Below, piece by piece: positions 20,275-28,704 of a DNA stretch of 64,000 bases (within the stretch, counting starts at the first letter, position 1; every line of letters starts with the position of its first letter). The notes under the pieces were generated by a model. It was not told where the DNA came from and searched no databases. It saw only the letters and a program-made list of their open reading frames with translations. Made by a program: the position numbers and the translations under genes. Origin of the DNA: Actinoplanes octamycinicus (lineage in GTDB: Bacteria > Actinomycetota > Actinomycetes > Mycobacteriales > Micromonosporaceae); NCBI RefSeq assembly GCF_014205225.1, contig NZ_JACHNB010000001.1:8847501-8911500 (forward strand), written 5' to 3'.

Positions 20275-21702
20275 CTAGTCGCGGCGCAGGCGCCGGGCCA
20301 CCGCGGCCACCGCCGTGGTGGCGAACAGCAGCCCCGCCATGATCAGGAAGTAGGCGAACCAGGCGGTCCAGCCGACCGGCAGGTAAGCCGACTGCTGACC
20401 GAGATCGATCACCGGCAGGAGCAGATCGGCGGCGAACGCCGGAGCGTGGAACTCCGGCGCCTTGGGCGCCTCCGCGGCCCGCGGCGGGACCGCGTCGAAG
20501 ACCAGCGTGCCGACCGCCAGCAGACCGGCCAGCCAGGCTGCCGCCCGGCCCGGCCGATAACCGTAGCCGACCGTCACGTCCTGCAGCCAGCCCCAGATCA
20601 CCCCGGCCCGGGGCAGTCCGGACCGGCGGCGCCGCTCCCCGGCCAGCAGCACCGTCCGGGCCTCGTCGTCCCGGTCGGCGGCCCGGTAGAGCGCGGCGAG
20701 CCGGCGGTAGGTGAGCGGGCGGAACCCGCCGACGTCCCGGCCCAGCCAGTCGAGGCGCTCGGCGACCGGCAGCGGGCCGTCGATCGCCTCGTAGGCGAAA
20801 CCGTTGAGGTCCAGCTCGGCCGGCCAGGTCTCCGGGTCGTCGCGGAGCAGCCCGATCCGGGCATAGCCCAGGTCCACCCGGCCGGGCAGCGGCGCCGCGG
20901 GGCGCAGGATCAGCTCGCCGGCCTCCAGCCGGCGCAGGTCCAGGGCCCGCGGGCCGGCGTCGGTCATGGTCGCCCGGCTCAGCGACACCACGGTGCCGAC
21001 CACCGCGTTGCGCAGCCGGATCGACCCGGCGATCCGGGCGCCGCCGCTGAGGTCGAGGACGGCGCCCACCCGCAGGCCGGAGCCGTAGATCGCCCATCGG
21101 CCCGGGTTCTGCAGGGTCGCGCCGTTGAGCCGGAGCGAGCCGTTGATCTCGGCCCCGTCCAGCCGCAGCTCGCCGCCGGCCTGGAAACCGGCCCGGGCCA
21201 GCACGTTGCCGGCCACCCGCAGCTCGGTGCCGTTCAGCGCGACCGGCGCGCCGGTCAGCCGGGCGCCGTCCATCACCAGCGCGCCACCGATCTGGGCACC
21301 GGCCAGGGACAGCTCACCGGTCAGCACCGCCCCGTTCAGGCGCACGCCGCCGTCGATCTGGGCCATCCCGAGCACCAGGCCGGGCATCTCGCTGCCGGCC
21401 AGGGTGAGCCGCCGCACCCGGAGGCCGTACAGGTCGGGGCGCTCCTGGAGCACGCTGTCCCGGAGGCTGATCGACGCCGGGACCTCCGCGTAGGAGAGCG
21501 ACAGCGGGCCGGTGACCACCGCGCCGACCAGCCGGAGCGCCGCCTGCTCACCGGCCACCGGCGGCCGGGCGCCGAGCAGCAGGGCGCGGAGCACCGTGGC
21601 CCGGACCTCCCGGTCGGGCAGCCCGCGCAGGTCGACCCGCTCACCGAGCGGGAACGCGTCCCACACCAGGCGTTCGGTCTTGGTCAGATCAGCGTCGTCC
21701 AC
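20275..21702 (-). CDS. Membrane-anchored repeat protein of the 'membrane-associated oxidoreductase' family
   Basis: A 475-residue protein matching a Streptomyces family usually labelled membrane-associated oxidoreductase. No nucleotide- or cofactor-binding motif is visible. After an N-terminal segment (LTKTERLVWDAFPLGERVDL), about ten repeats of roughly 20 residues with the pattern LxLxGAxI form a probable right-handed beta-helix like pentapeptide-repeat proteins. Then follow a helical segment (YRRLAALYRAADRDDEART) and two C-terminal transmembrane helices (about 375-395 and 435-460) around an extracytoplasmic loop. The GTG start has TATCTT 7 bases upstream and no ribosome site. Confidence 0.8.
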   Translation of the reverse strand: MDDADLTKTERLVWDAFPLGERVDLRGLPDREVRATVLRALLLGARPPVAGEQAALRLVGAVVTGPLSLSYAEVPASISLRDSVLQERPDLYGLRVRRLTLAGSEMPGLVLGMAQIDGGVRLNGAVLTGELSLAGAQIGGALVMDGARLTGAPVALNGTELRVAGNVLARAGFQAGGELRLDGAEINGSLRLNGATLQNPGRWAIYGSGLRVGAVLDLSGGARIAGSIRLRNAVVGTVVSLSRATMTDAGPRALDLRRLEAGELILRPAAPLPGRVDLGYARIGLLRDDPETWPAELDLNGFAYEAIDGPLPVAERLDWLGRDVGGFRPLTYRRLAALYRAADRDDEARTVLLAGERRRRSGLPRAGVIWGWLQDVTVGYGYRPGRAAAWLAGLLAVGTLVFDAVPPRAAEAPKAPEFHAPAFAADLLLPVIDLGQQSAYLPVGWTAWFAYFLIMAGLLFATTAVAAVARRLRRD

Positions 21703-21709
21703 ACCGGAC

Positions 21710-21715
21710 AAGATA
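21710..21715 (-). promoter_or_regulatory. -10 hexamer TATCTT, leaderless start
   Basis: On the minus strand TATCTT ends 7 bases before the GTG at 21702. There is no ribosome site, so a leaderless mRNA is predicted. Confidence 0.5.
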
Positions 21716-21782
21716 TCGACCGGTGGCATCCGCCGGCCGGGCCTCGGCGGCCCGGCCGGCGGGTGTCCCGGCGCCGGCCGGA

Positions 21783-23852
21783 TCAGGTGGCCGGGGTCAG
21801 CACCACGGTCGCGGTGCCGGTCTGCGGCGGGGTGCCGGTGTCGGTGTACGACGCCACGAACACCGCCGTCAGGTTGTCCGCCCCGGCATGCCCGGCATCG
21901 ACGAACGTGGTGATCGACCCGGTGCATCCGGACGACGTGGAGAGCGGGTGCCCGTGCTGGTCATGACCGAGGATGTAGGTCACCGTGACCCGGGCGCAGT
22001 CCACCGGCGCGTCGTCCGTGACGGTCACCTGGTAGGTCACCGTCTGGCCGAACTCGAACGGCTGCCCGGTCACCGGAGCCACGAAGGTGACCTGCGGCGC
22101 GAGCGTCCCGACCGGCAGGATCACCTCGGCCGAGGCGGATCGGCCGGTGCTGTCGGTGACCTTGAGAACCGGGCGGTAGTTCCCGTTCGCCGTGTACGTG
22201 TGGGTAGCGTTCGCCGCGGTCGAGTCCACCGTCCCGTCCGCGTCGAAGTCCCAGGCGTAGGTCAGCGCGTCCCCGTCCGGATCGGCGGTCCCCGCGCTGG
22301 AGAACGACACGGTCAGCGGCGCCTGCCCGTTGCCCGGATTGGCCGAGACGCGCGGGATCGGCGTGCGGTTGCCCCGCACATAGTCGATCCGGGCCAGCTG
22401 CGCCTCCGGGTTCTCGCTGAAGTACCCGTCGCCGTACTCGAGCACGTAGAGCGCCCCGTCCGGGCCGAACTCCAGGTCCATCGGATTGTCGAAGACGATC
22501 TCCGGCAGCACCGGGTCGATCCGCGTGACCTGGTGGCGCCGGTCGAGGTGGAACGCCTTCACGTAGTCCCGCGTCCACTCGGCGAACAGCGGCAGCCCGT
22601 CGAACTCCCGCGGCCACTTGACCTGGGATCGCGACCGGCCGTCGAAGGAGTACGCCGGCCCGCCCATCGGTCCGATGCCGCCCGTGCCCAGCTCGGGCCA
22701 GGCGGCGCTGGCGCCGTACGAATAAATGATCTCGGCCTTCTCCACCGGCGGCAGCTTGCGGAGGCCGGTGTTGTGCGGCGACTCGTTCACCGGAGCGGCG
22801 CAGTCGAACGGCGCACCGGACACCCCGGTGGCGAAGTCGTAGTCGACGTAGGGCAGGTCCGGCGCCACGCAGTACGGCCAGCCGTAGTTGGCCGGCTTGT
22901 CGATCGCCATCCAGCGCCCCTGCCCGGCCGGCCCGCGCGCCGGGTCGGCGGCCTGCGCGTCCGGCGAGTAATCGGCCAGGAAGACGGTGTCCGACTCCGG
23001 GTCGAGAGTGAACCGGAACGGGTTGCGCAGCCCCATCGCGTAGATCTCCGGGCGGGTCTTCGGCGTGCCCGGCCGGAACAGGTTGCCGCGCGGGATGGTG
23101 TACCCGCCGCCCGGCCCCACCTTGATCCGCAGCAGCTTGCCGCGCAGGTCGTTGGTGTTCGCCGCGGTCCGCTGGGCGTCGAAGGCCGGGTTCCGGTTCG
23201 CCCGCTCGTCGAGCGGCGCGAAGCCGCTGGAGAAGAACGGGTTGGTGTCGTCACCGGTGGACAGGTACAGGTTGCCGTGCCGGTCGAAATCGATCTTGCC
23301 GCCGACGTGGCAGCACATCCCGCGGTCGGTGGCCACCTGGAGGATCTTCTGCTCGGTGTCCAGCCGCAGCGTGTTCCCGGCGAGCTTGAACCGGGACAGC
23401 TGCATGTGGCCCTGGAACCGGGCGAAGTCGGCGGCGGTGCCCTCCGACGGCGCGTCGCCCTCGTTGACGGTCGGCGTCGACGGGTCGTCGACCGGCGTGT
23501 TCAGCACCGGCGAGTAGTAGACGTAGACCCATTTGTTGCGGCTGAAGTCCGGGTCGATCGCGACCCCCTGCACGCCCTCCTCGTCGTGCAGGTAGACCGG
23601 GATCTTGGCGGCCAGCACGTTGCGGCCGGTGGCCGGCTCGTGGATGCGCACCTCGCCGGAGCGGGCGGTGTGCAGCACCCGCCGGTCGGGCAGCACGGCG
23701 AGCGCGATCGGCTCGCCCGGGAAGTCGTCGAGGGTGACCTTCTGGAAGTCCGAGGACGGCGGCAACTCGTGGTCCGGATGGGCCACGGCCACGGCCGGCG
23801 CGGCCAGCACGGCCACCCCGACAGCGCTGACCAATGCCAGTCGTTTCCTCAT
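21783..23852 (-). CDS. Secreted PQQ-type sugar dehydrogenase (GSDH) with PKD domain
   Basis: Exported protein of 689 residues. A signal peptide of about 25 residues ends near AVAHPDHE. The main domain is a six-bladed beta-propeller of the glucose/sorbosone dehydrogenase family (about residues 35-480), with EEGVQGVAIDPDFSRN, STGDDTNPF, AMGLRNPFRFTLDP and MDLEFGPDGALYVLEYG. A PKD domain follows (about 490-580; GTADPDGDALTYAWDFDADG), then a C-terminal Ig-like domain with a Cys pair. It probably oxidises extracellular sugars using PQQ, although many members lack a proven substrate. The ATG overlaps the upstream isomerase stop by one base, so the two are coupled. Confidence 0.9.
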   Translation of the reverse strand: MRKRLALVSAVGVAVLAAPAVAVAHPDHELPPSSDFQKVTLDDFPGEPIALAVLPDRRVLHTARSGEVRIHEPATGRNVLAAKIPVYLHDEEGVQGVAIDPDFSRNKWVYVYYSPVLNTPVDDPSTPTVNEGDAPSEGTAADFARFQGHMQLSRFKLAGNTLRLDTEQKILQVATDRGMCCHVGGKIDFDRHGNLYLSTGDDTNPFFSSGFAPLDERANRNPAFDAQRTAANTNDLRGKLLRIKVGPGGGYTIPRGNLFRPGTPKTRPEIYAMGLRNPFRFTLDPESDTVFLADYSPDAQAADPARGPAGQGRWMAIDKPANYGWPYCVAPDLPYVDYDFATGVSGAPFDCAAPVNESPHNTGLRKLPPVEKAEIIYSYGASAAWPELGTGGIGPMGGPAYSFDGRSRSQVKWPREFDGLPLFAEWTRDYVKAFHLDRRHQVTRIDPVLPEIVFDNPMDLEFGPDGALYVLEYGDGYFSENPEAQLARIDYVRGNRTPIPRVSANPGNGQAPLTVSFSSAGTADPDGDALTYAWDFDADGTVDSTAANATHTYTANGNYRPVLKVTDSTGRSASAEVILPVGTLAPQVTFVAPVTGQPFEFGQTVTYQVTVTDDAPVDCARVTVTYILGHDQHGHPLSTSSGCTGSITTFVDAGHAGADNLTAVFVASYTDTGTPPQTGTATVVLTPAT

Positions 23853-24757
23853 CAGAAGCGCAGATTCTTGAGGTACGTGTATCCGCGCTGCGCCGTGACC
23901 AGGGCGTCCGCCGGGGTCCGCGGTGGCGTCCCGGCGTCGTCCCGCTCCACGATGTACTCGACCAGACCGGCCTCGCGGGCGTGCCGGAAGATCCGTCCGA
24001 AGTCGATCAGCCCATCGCCCGGATCGGCGAAGCTGCCCGCCACGTTCAAGTCCTTCACGTGCACCTGGCGGATCCGGCCGCGGTGCTCGGCGATCAGGTC
24101 GACCGGGTCGTGCGCCCCGCGGAACGCCCAGAACAGGTCCACCTCGAGGTGCACCAGCCGCGGGTCGGTCTCCCGGGTGAGGATGTCAAAACCGGTCAGG
24201 TCGGTCCCGTCCTGGCGGAGGAACTCGGCCTGGTGGTTGTGGTAGCCGAAGCTGAGCCCGGCCCGGCGGGCCAGCTCACCGGCTTTGTTCAGGTCGCGGG
24301 CGAAGGCCCGGTAGACGGCGGCGTCCCGGATCGGGCCGGCCGGGCCCTGCCCGAAGAACGGGTGGACGATGAACTTGTTGCCGACCACGGCGGCGTCGTC
24401 CAGCGCGCGCTGCCAGGTGGCGGCGTCGAACGGCTGCGGGATGCCGACATGCCCGGAGGTGGCGCGGATGCCGGCGGCGTCCAGCGCGGCGCGGAACTGC
24501 GCGGCGGTGCGCCCGACGAACCCGGCGTGCTCCACCCGGGTGTAGCCGATCTCGGCGAGCTCGGCGAGGCTCGCCTCCAGATCGATGGCGAGCTGGTCGC
24601 GCAGCGTGTAGAGCTGCACGCTGATCTGGTCGGTGGGCACCCGGTGGCGGGATCCACCCCCGTGCGCGGCGGCGGCGCCCGGAACGGCGACGGCGCCGGC
24701 GGCGCCCACCGCGGCGGCGGCACCGAGGACTTGGCGGCGGCTGAGTGACGGCGACAT
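23852..24757 (-). CDS. Tat-exported sugar phosphate isomerase/epimerase-like TIM barrel
   Basis: A 301-residue protein of the xylose-isomerase-like TIM-barrel (AP_endonuc_2) family. It starts with a twin-arginine signal (LSRRQVLGAAAA), unusual for an isomerase but common in extracellular sugar-modifying members found beside PQQ-type dehydrogenases. Barrel motifs include ISVQLYTLRDQLA, YTRVEHAGF, GYHNHQAEF, HLEVDLFWAF and VHVKDLN; their Glu, His and Asp residues are probable metal ligands. It is the first gene of a two-gene operon with the dehydrogenase. A GAGGGGG ribosome site precedes the ATG. The substrate is unknown. Confidence 0.88.
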   Translation of the reverse strand: MSPSLSRRQVLGAAAAVGAAGAVAVPGAAAAHGGGSRHRVPTDQISVQLYTLRDQLAIDLEASLAELAEIGYTRVEHAGFVGRTAAQFRAALDAAGIRATSGHVGIPQPFDAATWQRALDDAAVVGNKFIVHPFFGQGPAGPIRDAAVYRAFARDLNKAGELARRAGLSFGYHNHQAEFLRQDGTDLTGFDILTRETDPRLVHLEVDLFWAFRGAHDPVDLIAEHRGRIRQVHVKDLNVAGSFADPGDGLIDFGRIFRHAREAGLVEYIVERDDAGTPPRTPADALVTAQRGYTYLKNLRF

Positions 24758-24771
24758 GGCGGCCCCCTCTA

Positions 24772-24783
24772 TCGATAAATCGA
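24772..24783. promoter_or_regulatory. Possible operator upstream of isomerase gene
   Basis: Inverted repeat TCGAT-AA-ATCGA centred about 20 bases upstream of the isomerase ATG, in an AT-rich patch that contrasts with its surroundings. A regulator or promoter site is possible; no matching regulator is identified. Confidence 0.3.
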
Positions 24784-24877
24784 CATGCCTAGGGGACGTT
24801 ACCGAGAGGTTTCGTCTGCGGTGAAGCCAAGTTTCTTCAGAACAAGCGAAAGTTCGCGAGCCGGAGACAAAACGAAA

Positions 24878-24900
24878 GCGCCCGGCAGTGCGCCGGGCGC
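24878..24900 (-). terminator. Intrinsic terminator of the aminotransferase gene
   Basis: Read on the minus strand, a 9-bp stem GCGCCCGGC/GCCGGGCGC with a 5-base loop is followed by TTTCGTTTTG. This is a classical hairpin with a U-rich tail, about 75 bases after the aminotransferase stop. Confidence 0.8.
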
Positions 24901-24907
24901 CAGGTGG

Positions 24908-24962
24908 CGGCTGGTCCTCATGGGTGTCTCACGCGACGTGAGACACCCATGAGGACCAGCCG
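24908..24962. repeat. Palindromic element, copy A
   Basis: A perfect 26-bp stem (24908-24933 and 24937-24962) with a CGA loop. The core is GGGTGTCTC/GAGACACCC and the outer ends are GGCTGG/CCAGCC. Two other copies with the same core and ends occur at 33202 and 47571. It lies 12 bases after the aminotransferase stop and before that gene's U-tailed terminator. Confidence 0.85.
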
Positions 24963-24974
24963 GAACCGTGCGGG

Positions 24975-26270
24975 TCAGACCACCCGGGACTCCGCGTCGG
25001 CCGCGGCGATCGCGTCGGTCAGGATCGCCAGTCCCTCCCGGGCCTCCTCCTCGGTCAGCGTCAGCGGCGGCCCGATCCGCAGCACGTTGCCGTAGAGCCC
25101 GCCCTTGCCGACCAGCAGGCCGCGCTCCCGGCACAGGTCGAAGACTCGCAGCGTGGCCGCCGGATCCGGCTCGGTGGTGCCGGGCCGGACGAACTCCACG
25201 CCGATCATCAGGCCGCGGCCGCGGACCTCGCCGACGATCTCCGACGCCCCCTCGCGCAAGCCGCCGAGCAGGATCGCGCCCACCCGCCGCGCGTTGCCCT
25301 GCAGGTCGTGGGAGAGCACGTAGTCGAGCACCGCGTTGCCGGCCGCGGCGCTGACCGGGTTGCCGCCGAAGGTGGAGAAGCTGATCGCCGGCACCGCGTT
25401 CATGATCTCGGCCCGGCCGACCACCCCGCCGAGCGCGAAGCCGTTCCCGATGCCCTTGGCGAAGGTGATCAGATCCGGCGTTACCCCGTGCGCCTGGTAG
25501 CCCCAGAAGTGCTCGCCGGTGCGCCCCCAGCCGGTCTGCACCTCGTCCGCGATCAGCAGGATCCCGTGCTCGGCCAGCACCTTCCGGTACGCCCCGAGCA
25601 GCCCGTCCGGCCCGGCCACGAACCCGCCCACGCCCTGCACCGGCTCGGCGATCAGCCCGGCCACGTCGCCGGCGCTGACCGTGGCGAGCACCTCGCGCAG
25701 GTCGTCGACGGCCGCGTCGATCAGATCACTGTCGGACATCCCGGCCATCCGCCCACGGAGCCGGTCGGCCGAGGCGAGCCAGTGCACGGTGAGCGGGCTG
25801 AGCGAGCTGGACGACCAGCTGCGGTGCCCGGTGATCGCCATGGTGGCGAAGGTCCGGCCGTGGTAGCTGTTCTTGATCGCCAGGATCTGGTTCGACTTCC
25901 GCGCGTTGGTGGCGAACAGCAGCGCCGACTCGTTGGCCTCGGTGCCGGAGTTGGTGAAGAACACCCGGGCGTCCGGAATCCCGGACAACCGGGCGATCTT
26001 CTCGGCCAGCTCGACCTGCTGCCGGATCAGGTAGAGCGTCGAGGTGTGCGCCACCCCGGTGGCCAGCTGGGCGCGCACCGCGTCGCTGATCTCGGCGATG
26101 TCGTAGCCGACCATGGTGGTCAGCACCCCGCCGAAGAAGTCCAGATAGGACCGCCCGGCGGCGTCGGTGACCCGGCGACCGGAGCCGGCGACGATCTCCA
26201 ACGCGTCGTCGCCGTAATAGAGCGGCATCCACCCGGGCATGACCGCCCGGTGCCGGTCGAGAAGCGTCAT
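24975..26270 (-). CDS. Class III aminotransferase, probably beta-alanine:pyruvate type
   Basis: PLP-dependent transaminase of 431 residues. The PLP-binding Lys is K272 in LITFAKGIGNG, and the aspartate pocket is DEVQTGWGR (242-250). TNSGTEANESAL binds the cofactor phosphate, and RIGPPLTLTEEEA closes the C-terminal domain. It is divergent from a beta-ureidopropionase/dihydropyrimidinase operon. The last step of reductive pyrimidine breakdown, transamination of beta-alanine or 3-aminoisobutyrate to malonate or methylmalonate semialdehyde, is therefore the likely role. GABA or another omega-amino acid is possible. An AAGG site precedes the ATG. Confidence 0.88.
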   Translation of the reverse strand: MTLLDRHRAVMPGWMPLYYGDDALEIVAGSGRRVTDAAGRSYLDFFGGVLTTMVGYDIAEISDAVRAQLATGVAHTSTLYLIRQQVELAEKIARLSGIPDARVFFTNSGTEANESALLFATNARKSNQILAIKNSYHGRTFATMAITGHRSWSSSSLSPLTVHWLASADRLRGRMAGMSDSDLIDAAVDDLREVLATVSAGDVAGLIAEPVQGVGGFVAGPDGLLGAYRKVLAEHGILLIADEVQTGWGRTGEHFWGYQAHGVTPDLITFAKGIGNGFALGGVVGRAEIMNAVPAISFSTFGGNPVSAAAGNAVLDYVLSHDLQGNARRVGAILLGGLREGASEIVGEVRGRGLMIGVEFVRPGTTEPDPAATLRVFDLCRERGLLVGKGGLYGNVLRIGPPLTLTEEEAREGLAILTDAIAAADAESRVV

Positions 26271-26311
26271 GTGAAATTACCTTCCCGAAACAATCGGTTA
26301 CCCGTCAGCAA

Positions 26312-26340
26312 TTGATCATCGGAATGGCCGTGATTAGTGT
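26312..26340 (+). promoter_or_regulatory. Promoter of the pyrimidine operon
   Basis: TTGATC (26312-26317), a 17-base spacer and TAGTGT (26335-26340) form a good sigma-70-type promoter. It leaves a leader of about 105 bases before the beta-ureidopropionase ATG. The leader holds a short hairpin of CTAC and GTAG near 26383-26398. Confidence 0.5.
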
Positions 26341-26452
26341 CCTACGGCATCTGAGGGCGCCAGGCAAGGTCTAGCGCTGCGGCTACTACCCGGAGTAGAC
26401 AGACGATCACAGGCGCATGTCTTCCGAAAAGATCAATGACGGAGGGGCCGCA

Positions 26453-27295
26453 ATGACCAACGGAGTCGTTCGTGCCGCCCTGGTCCAGACGAATTGGACG
26501 GGCGACAAGGAATCGATGATCAAAGCGCACGAGGATTACGCCCGGGACGCCGCCGCGCAGGGCGCGAAAGTGATCTGCTTCCAGGAGTTGTTCTACGGGC
26601 CGTACTTCTGCCAGGTCCAGGACGCCCAGTTCTACGAGTACGCCGAGTCGGTCCCGGGCCCGACCACCGAGCGCTTCCAGGCCCTCGCCGCCGAGCTGGG
26701 CATGGTGATGATCCTGCCGATGTACGAGCAGGAGCAGGAGGGCGTCCTCTACAACACCGCCGCCGTGGTGGACGCCGACGGCAGCTACCTCGGCAAGTAC
26801 CGGAAGAACCACATCCCGCAGGTCAAGGGCTTCTGGGAGAAGTTCTACTTCCGGCCCGGCAACCTCGGCTACCCGGTCTTCGACACCGCGGTCGGCCGGA
26901 TCGGCGTCTACATCTGCTACGACCGGCACTTCCCGGAGGGCTGGCGGGCGCTCGGCCTGAACGGCGCGCAGATCGTCTTCAACCCGTCGGCGACCAGCCG
27001 CGGCCTGTCCAGCTATCTCTGGCAGCTGGAGCAGCCGGCCAGCGCGGTGGCCAACGAGTACTTCATCGGCGCGATCAACCGGGTCGGCGTCGAGGAGCTG
27101 GGCGACAACGACTTCTACGGGCAGACCTACTTCGTCGACCCGGAGGGGAAGTTCGTCGGCGAGGTGGGCGACACCCACCACCCCGAGCTGATCGTCCGCG
27201 ACCTGGACCTCAGCCTGCTCAAGACGGTCCGGGACCGCTGGCAGTTCTTCCGCGACCGCCGGCCGGACAGCTACGACGAGCTGGTGCGGCCATGA
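26453..27295 (+). CDS. Beta-ureidopropionase (nitrilase superfamily)
   Basis: Carbon-nitrogen hydrolase of 280 residues that should convert N-carbamoyl-beta-alanine to beta-alanine, CO2 and ammonia. The catalytic triad is visible: Glu45 in CFQELFYGPYFC, Lys118 in KYRKNHIP and Cys155 in VYICYDRHFPEG. The segment IVFNPSATSRGLS and the late AINRVGVEE also fit this subfamily. The ATG at 26453 is chosen for the GGAGGG ribosome site 6 bases upstream; an in-frame ATG at 26417 lacks one. It is the first gene of a seven-gene operon, and its stop overlaps the dihydropyrimidinase start as ATGA. N-carbamoylputrescine amidase is a related alternative. Confidence 0.92.
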   Translation: MTNGVVRAALVQTNWTGDKESMIKAHEDYARDAAAQGAKVICFQELFYGPYFCQVQDAQFYEYAESVPGPTTERFQALAAELGMVMILPMYEQEQEGVLYNTAAVVDADGSYLGKYRKNHIPQVKGFWEKFYFRPGNLGYPVFDTAVGRIGVYICYDRHFPEGWRALGLNGAQIVFNPSATSRGLSSYLWQLEQPASAVANEYFIGAINRVGVEELGDNDFYGQTYFVDPEGKFVGEVGDTHHPELIVRDLDLSLLKTVRDRWQFFRDRRPDSYDELVRP

Positions 27296-28692
27296 GCATC
27301 CTGATCAAGGGCGGGACCGTGGTCGGGCCGACCGGGGCCAACCCGGCCGACGTGCTGATCGACGGGGAGGCCATCGTGGCGCTCTTCGCCCCGGGCAGCG
27401 CGCCCGAGGGCCCCGAGGTCATCGACGCCACCGGCAAGTACGTGATCCCGGGCGCGGTCGACGCGCACACGCACATGGAGCTGCCGTTCGGCGGGACGCA
27501 CGCGAGCGACACCTTCGACACCGGCACCCGGGCCGCGGCGATCGGCGGCACCACCACGATCGTCGACTTCGCGGTGCAGCGCACCGGCGAGGTGGTGCAG
27601 GACGGGCTGGCCGCCTGGCACGGCAAGGCGGACGGCAACTGCCACATCGACTACGCGTTCCACATGATCCTCGGCGGCGTCGACGACGAGTCGCTCAAGG
27701 CGATGGACCACCTGGTCACCGCCGAGGGGATCAGCAGCTTCAAGCTGTTCATGGCGTACCCCGGCGTGTTCTATTCGGACGACGGGCAGATCCTGCGGGC
27801 GATGCAGAAGGCGCGCGACAACGGCGCCCTGATCATGATGCACGCGGAGAACGGACCGGCCATCGACGTGCTGGTCAAGCAGGCGCTGGAGCGCGGCGAG
27901 ACGGATCCGATCCACCACGGCCTGACCCGGCCGCAGGAGCTGGAGGCGGAGGCCACCAGCCGGGCGATCTGGCTGGCGAGCGTGGCCGCCGACTGCCCGC
28001 TCTACATCGTGCACCTGAGCGCGTCGAAGGCCCTGGAGCAGGTTCGCAACGCCCGCGACCTGGGTCGCAACGTGTTCGCCGAGACCTGCCCGCAATACCT
28101 CTACCTGACCCTGGAGGACCAGCTCGGCGCGCCCGGCTTCGAGGGCGCCAAGTGGGTCTGCTCGACACCTTTGCGCAGCAAGCACGAGAGCCACCGCGCC
28201 GACCTATGGCAGGGCCTGCGGACCAACGACCTGTCGGTGGTCTCCACCGACCACTGCCCGTTCTGCTTCAAGGACCAGAAGGAGCTCGGGCTCGGCGACT
28301 TCTCCAAGATCCCGAACGGGATCGGCAGCGTGGAGCACCGGGTCGACCTGCTCTACCAGGGCGTGGTGGACGGCAAGCTGTCGCTGAGCCGCTGGGTGGA
28401 GACGATCGCCACCACGCCGGCCCGGATGTTCGGCCTCTACCCGCGCAAGGGCGTGATCCAGCCCGGCTCGGACGCGGACATCGTGCTCTACGACCCGGCC
28501 GGCCGGACCCGGATCAGCGTCGAGACGCACCACATGAACATGGACCACTCCGCCTGGGAGGGCTGGGAGATCGCCGGCAAGGTCGACACCGTCCTCTCCC
28601 GCGGCGAGGTCATCTCGTCCGGCGGCGAGTACACCGGGCGGGCCGGCCGCGGCCGGTACGTCAAGCGCGGCCTCAGCGACTACCTGCTCTAA
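27292..28692 (+). CDS. hydA: Dihydropyrimidinase (D-hydantoinase)
   Basis: Cyclic amidohydrolase of 466 residues that opens dihydrouracil or dihydrothymine to the N-carbamoyl-beta-amino acid. The binuclear zinc site shows DAHTHME (His59, His61), the carboxylated Lys151 in SSFKLFMAYPG, MMHAENG, YIVHLSA and the late Asp in STDHCPF. The start overlaps the previous stop as ATGA. A 12-base gap with a GGGGG ribosome site separates it from the LLM oxidoreductase gene. With the beta-ureidopropionase and the divergent aminotransferase it covers all pathway steps after the first reduction. Confidence 0.95.
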   Translation: MSILIKGGTVVGPTGANPADVLIDGEAIVALFAPGSAPEGPEVIDATGKYVIPGAVDAHTHMELPFGGTHASDTFDTGTRAAAIGGTTTIVDFAVQRTGEVVQDGLAAWHGKADGNCHIDYAFHMILGGVDDESLKAMDHLVTAEGISSFKLFMAYPGVFYSDDGQILRAMQKARDNGALIMMHAENGPAIDVLVKQALERGETDPIHHGLTRPQELEAEATSRAIWLASVAADCPLYIVHLSASKALEQVRNARDLGRNVFAETCPQYLYLTLEDQLGAPGFEGAKWVCSTPLRSKHESHRADLWQGLRTNDLSVVSTDHCPFCFKDQKELGLGDFSKIPNGIGSVEHRVDLLYQGVVDGKLSLSRWVETIATTPARMFGLYPRKGVIQPGSDADIVLYDPAGRTRISVETHHMNMDHSAWEGWEIAGKVDTVLSRGEVISSGGEYTGRAGRGRYVKRGLSDYLL

Positions 28693-28704
28693 AGGGGGCC
28701 GGCC

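Noticed and set aside
21723..24245. Long plus-strand frame opposite the sugar dehydrogenase
   Set aside because: The minus strand encodes well-conserved dehydrogenase and isomerase motifs; the plus frame has none.
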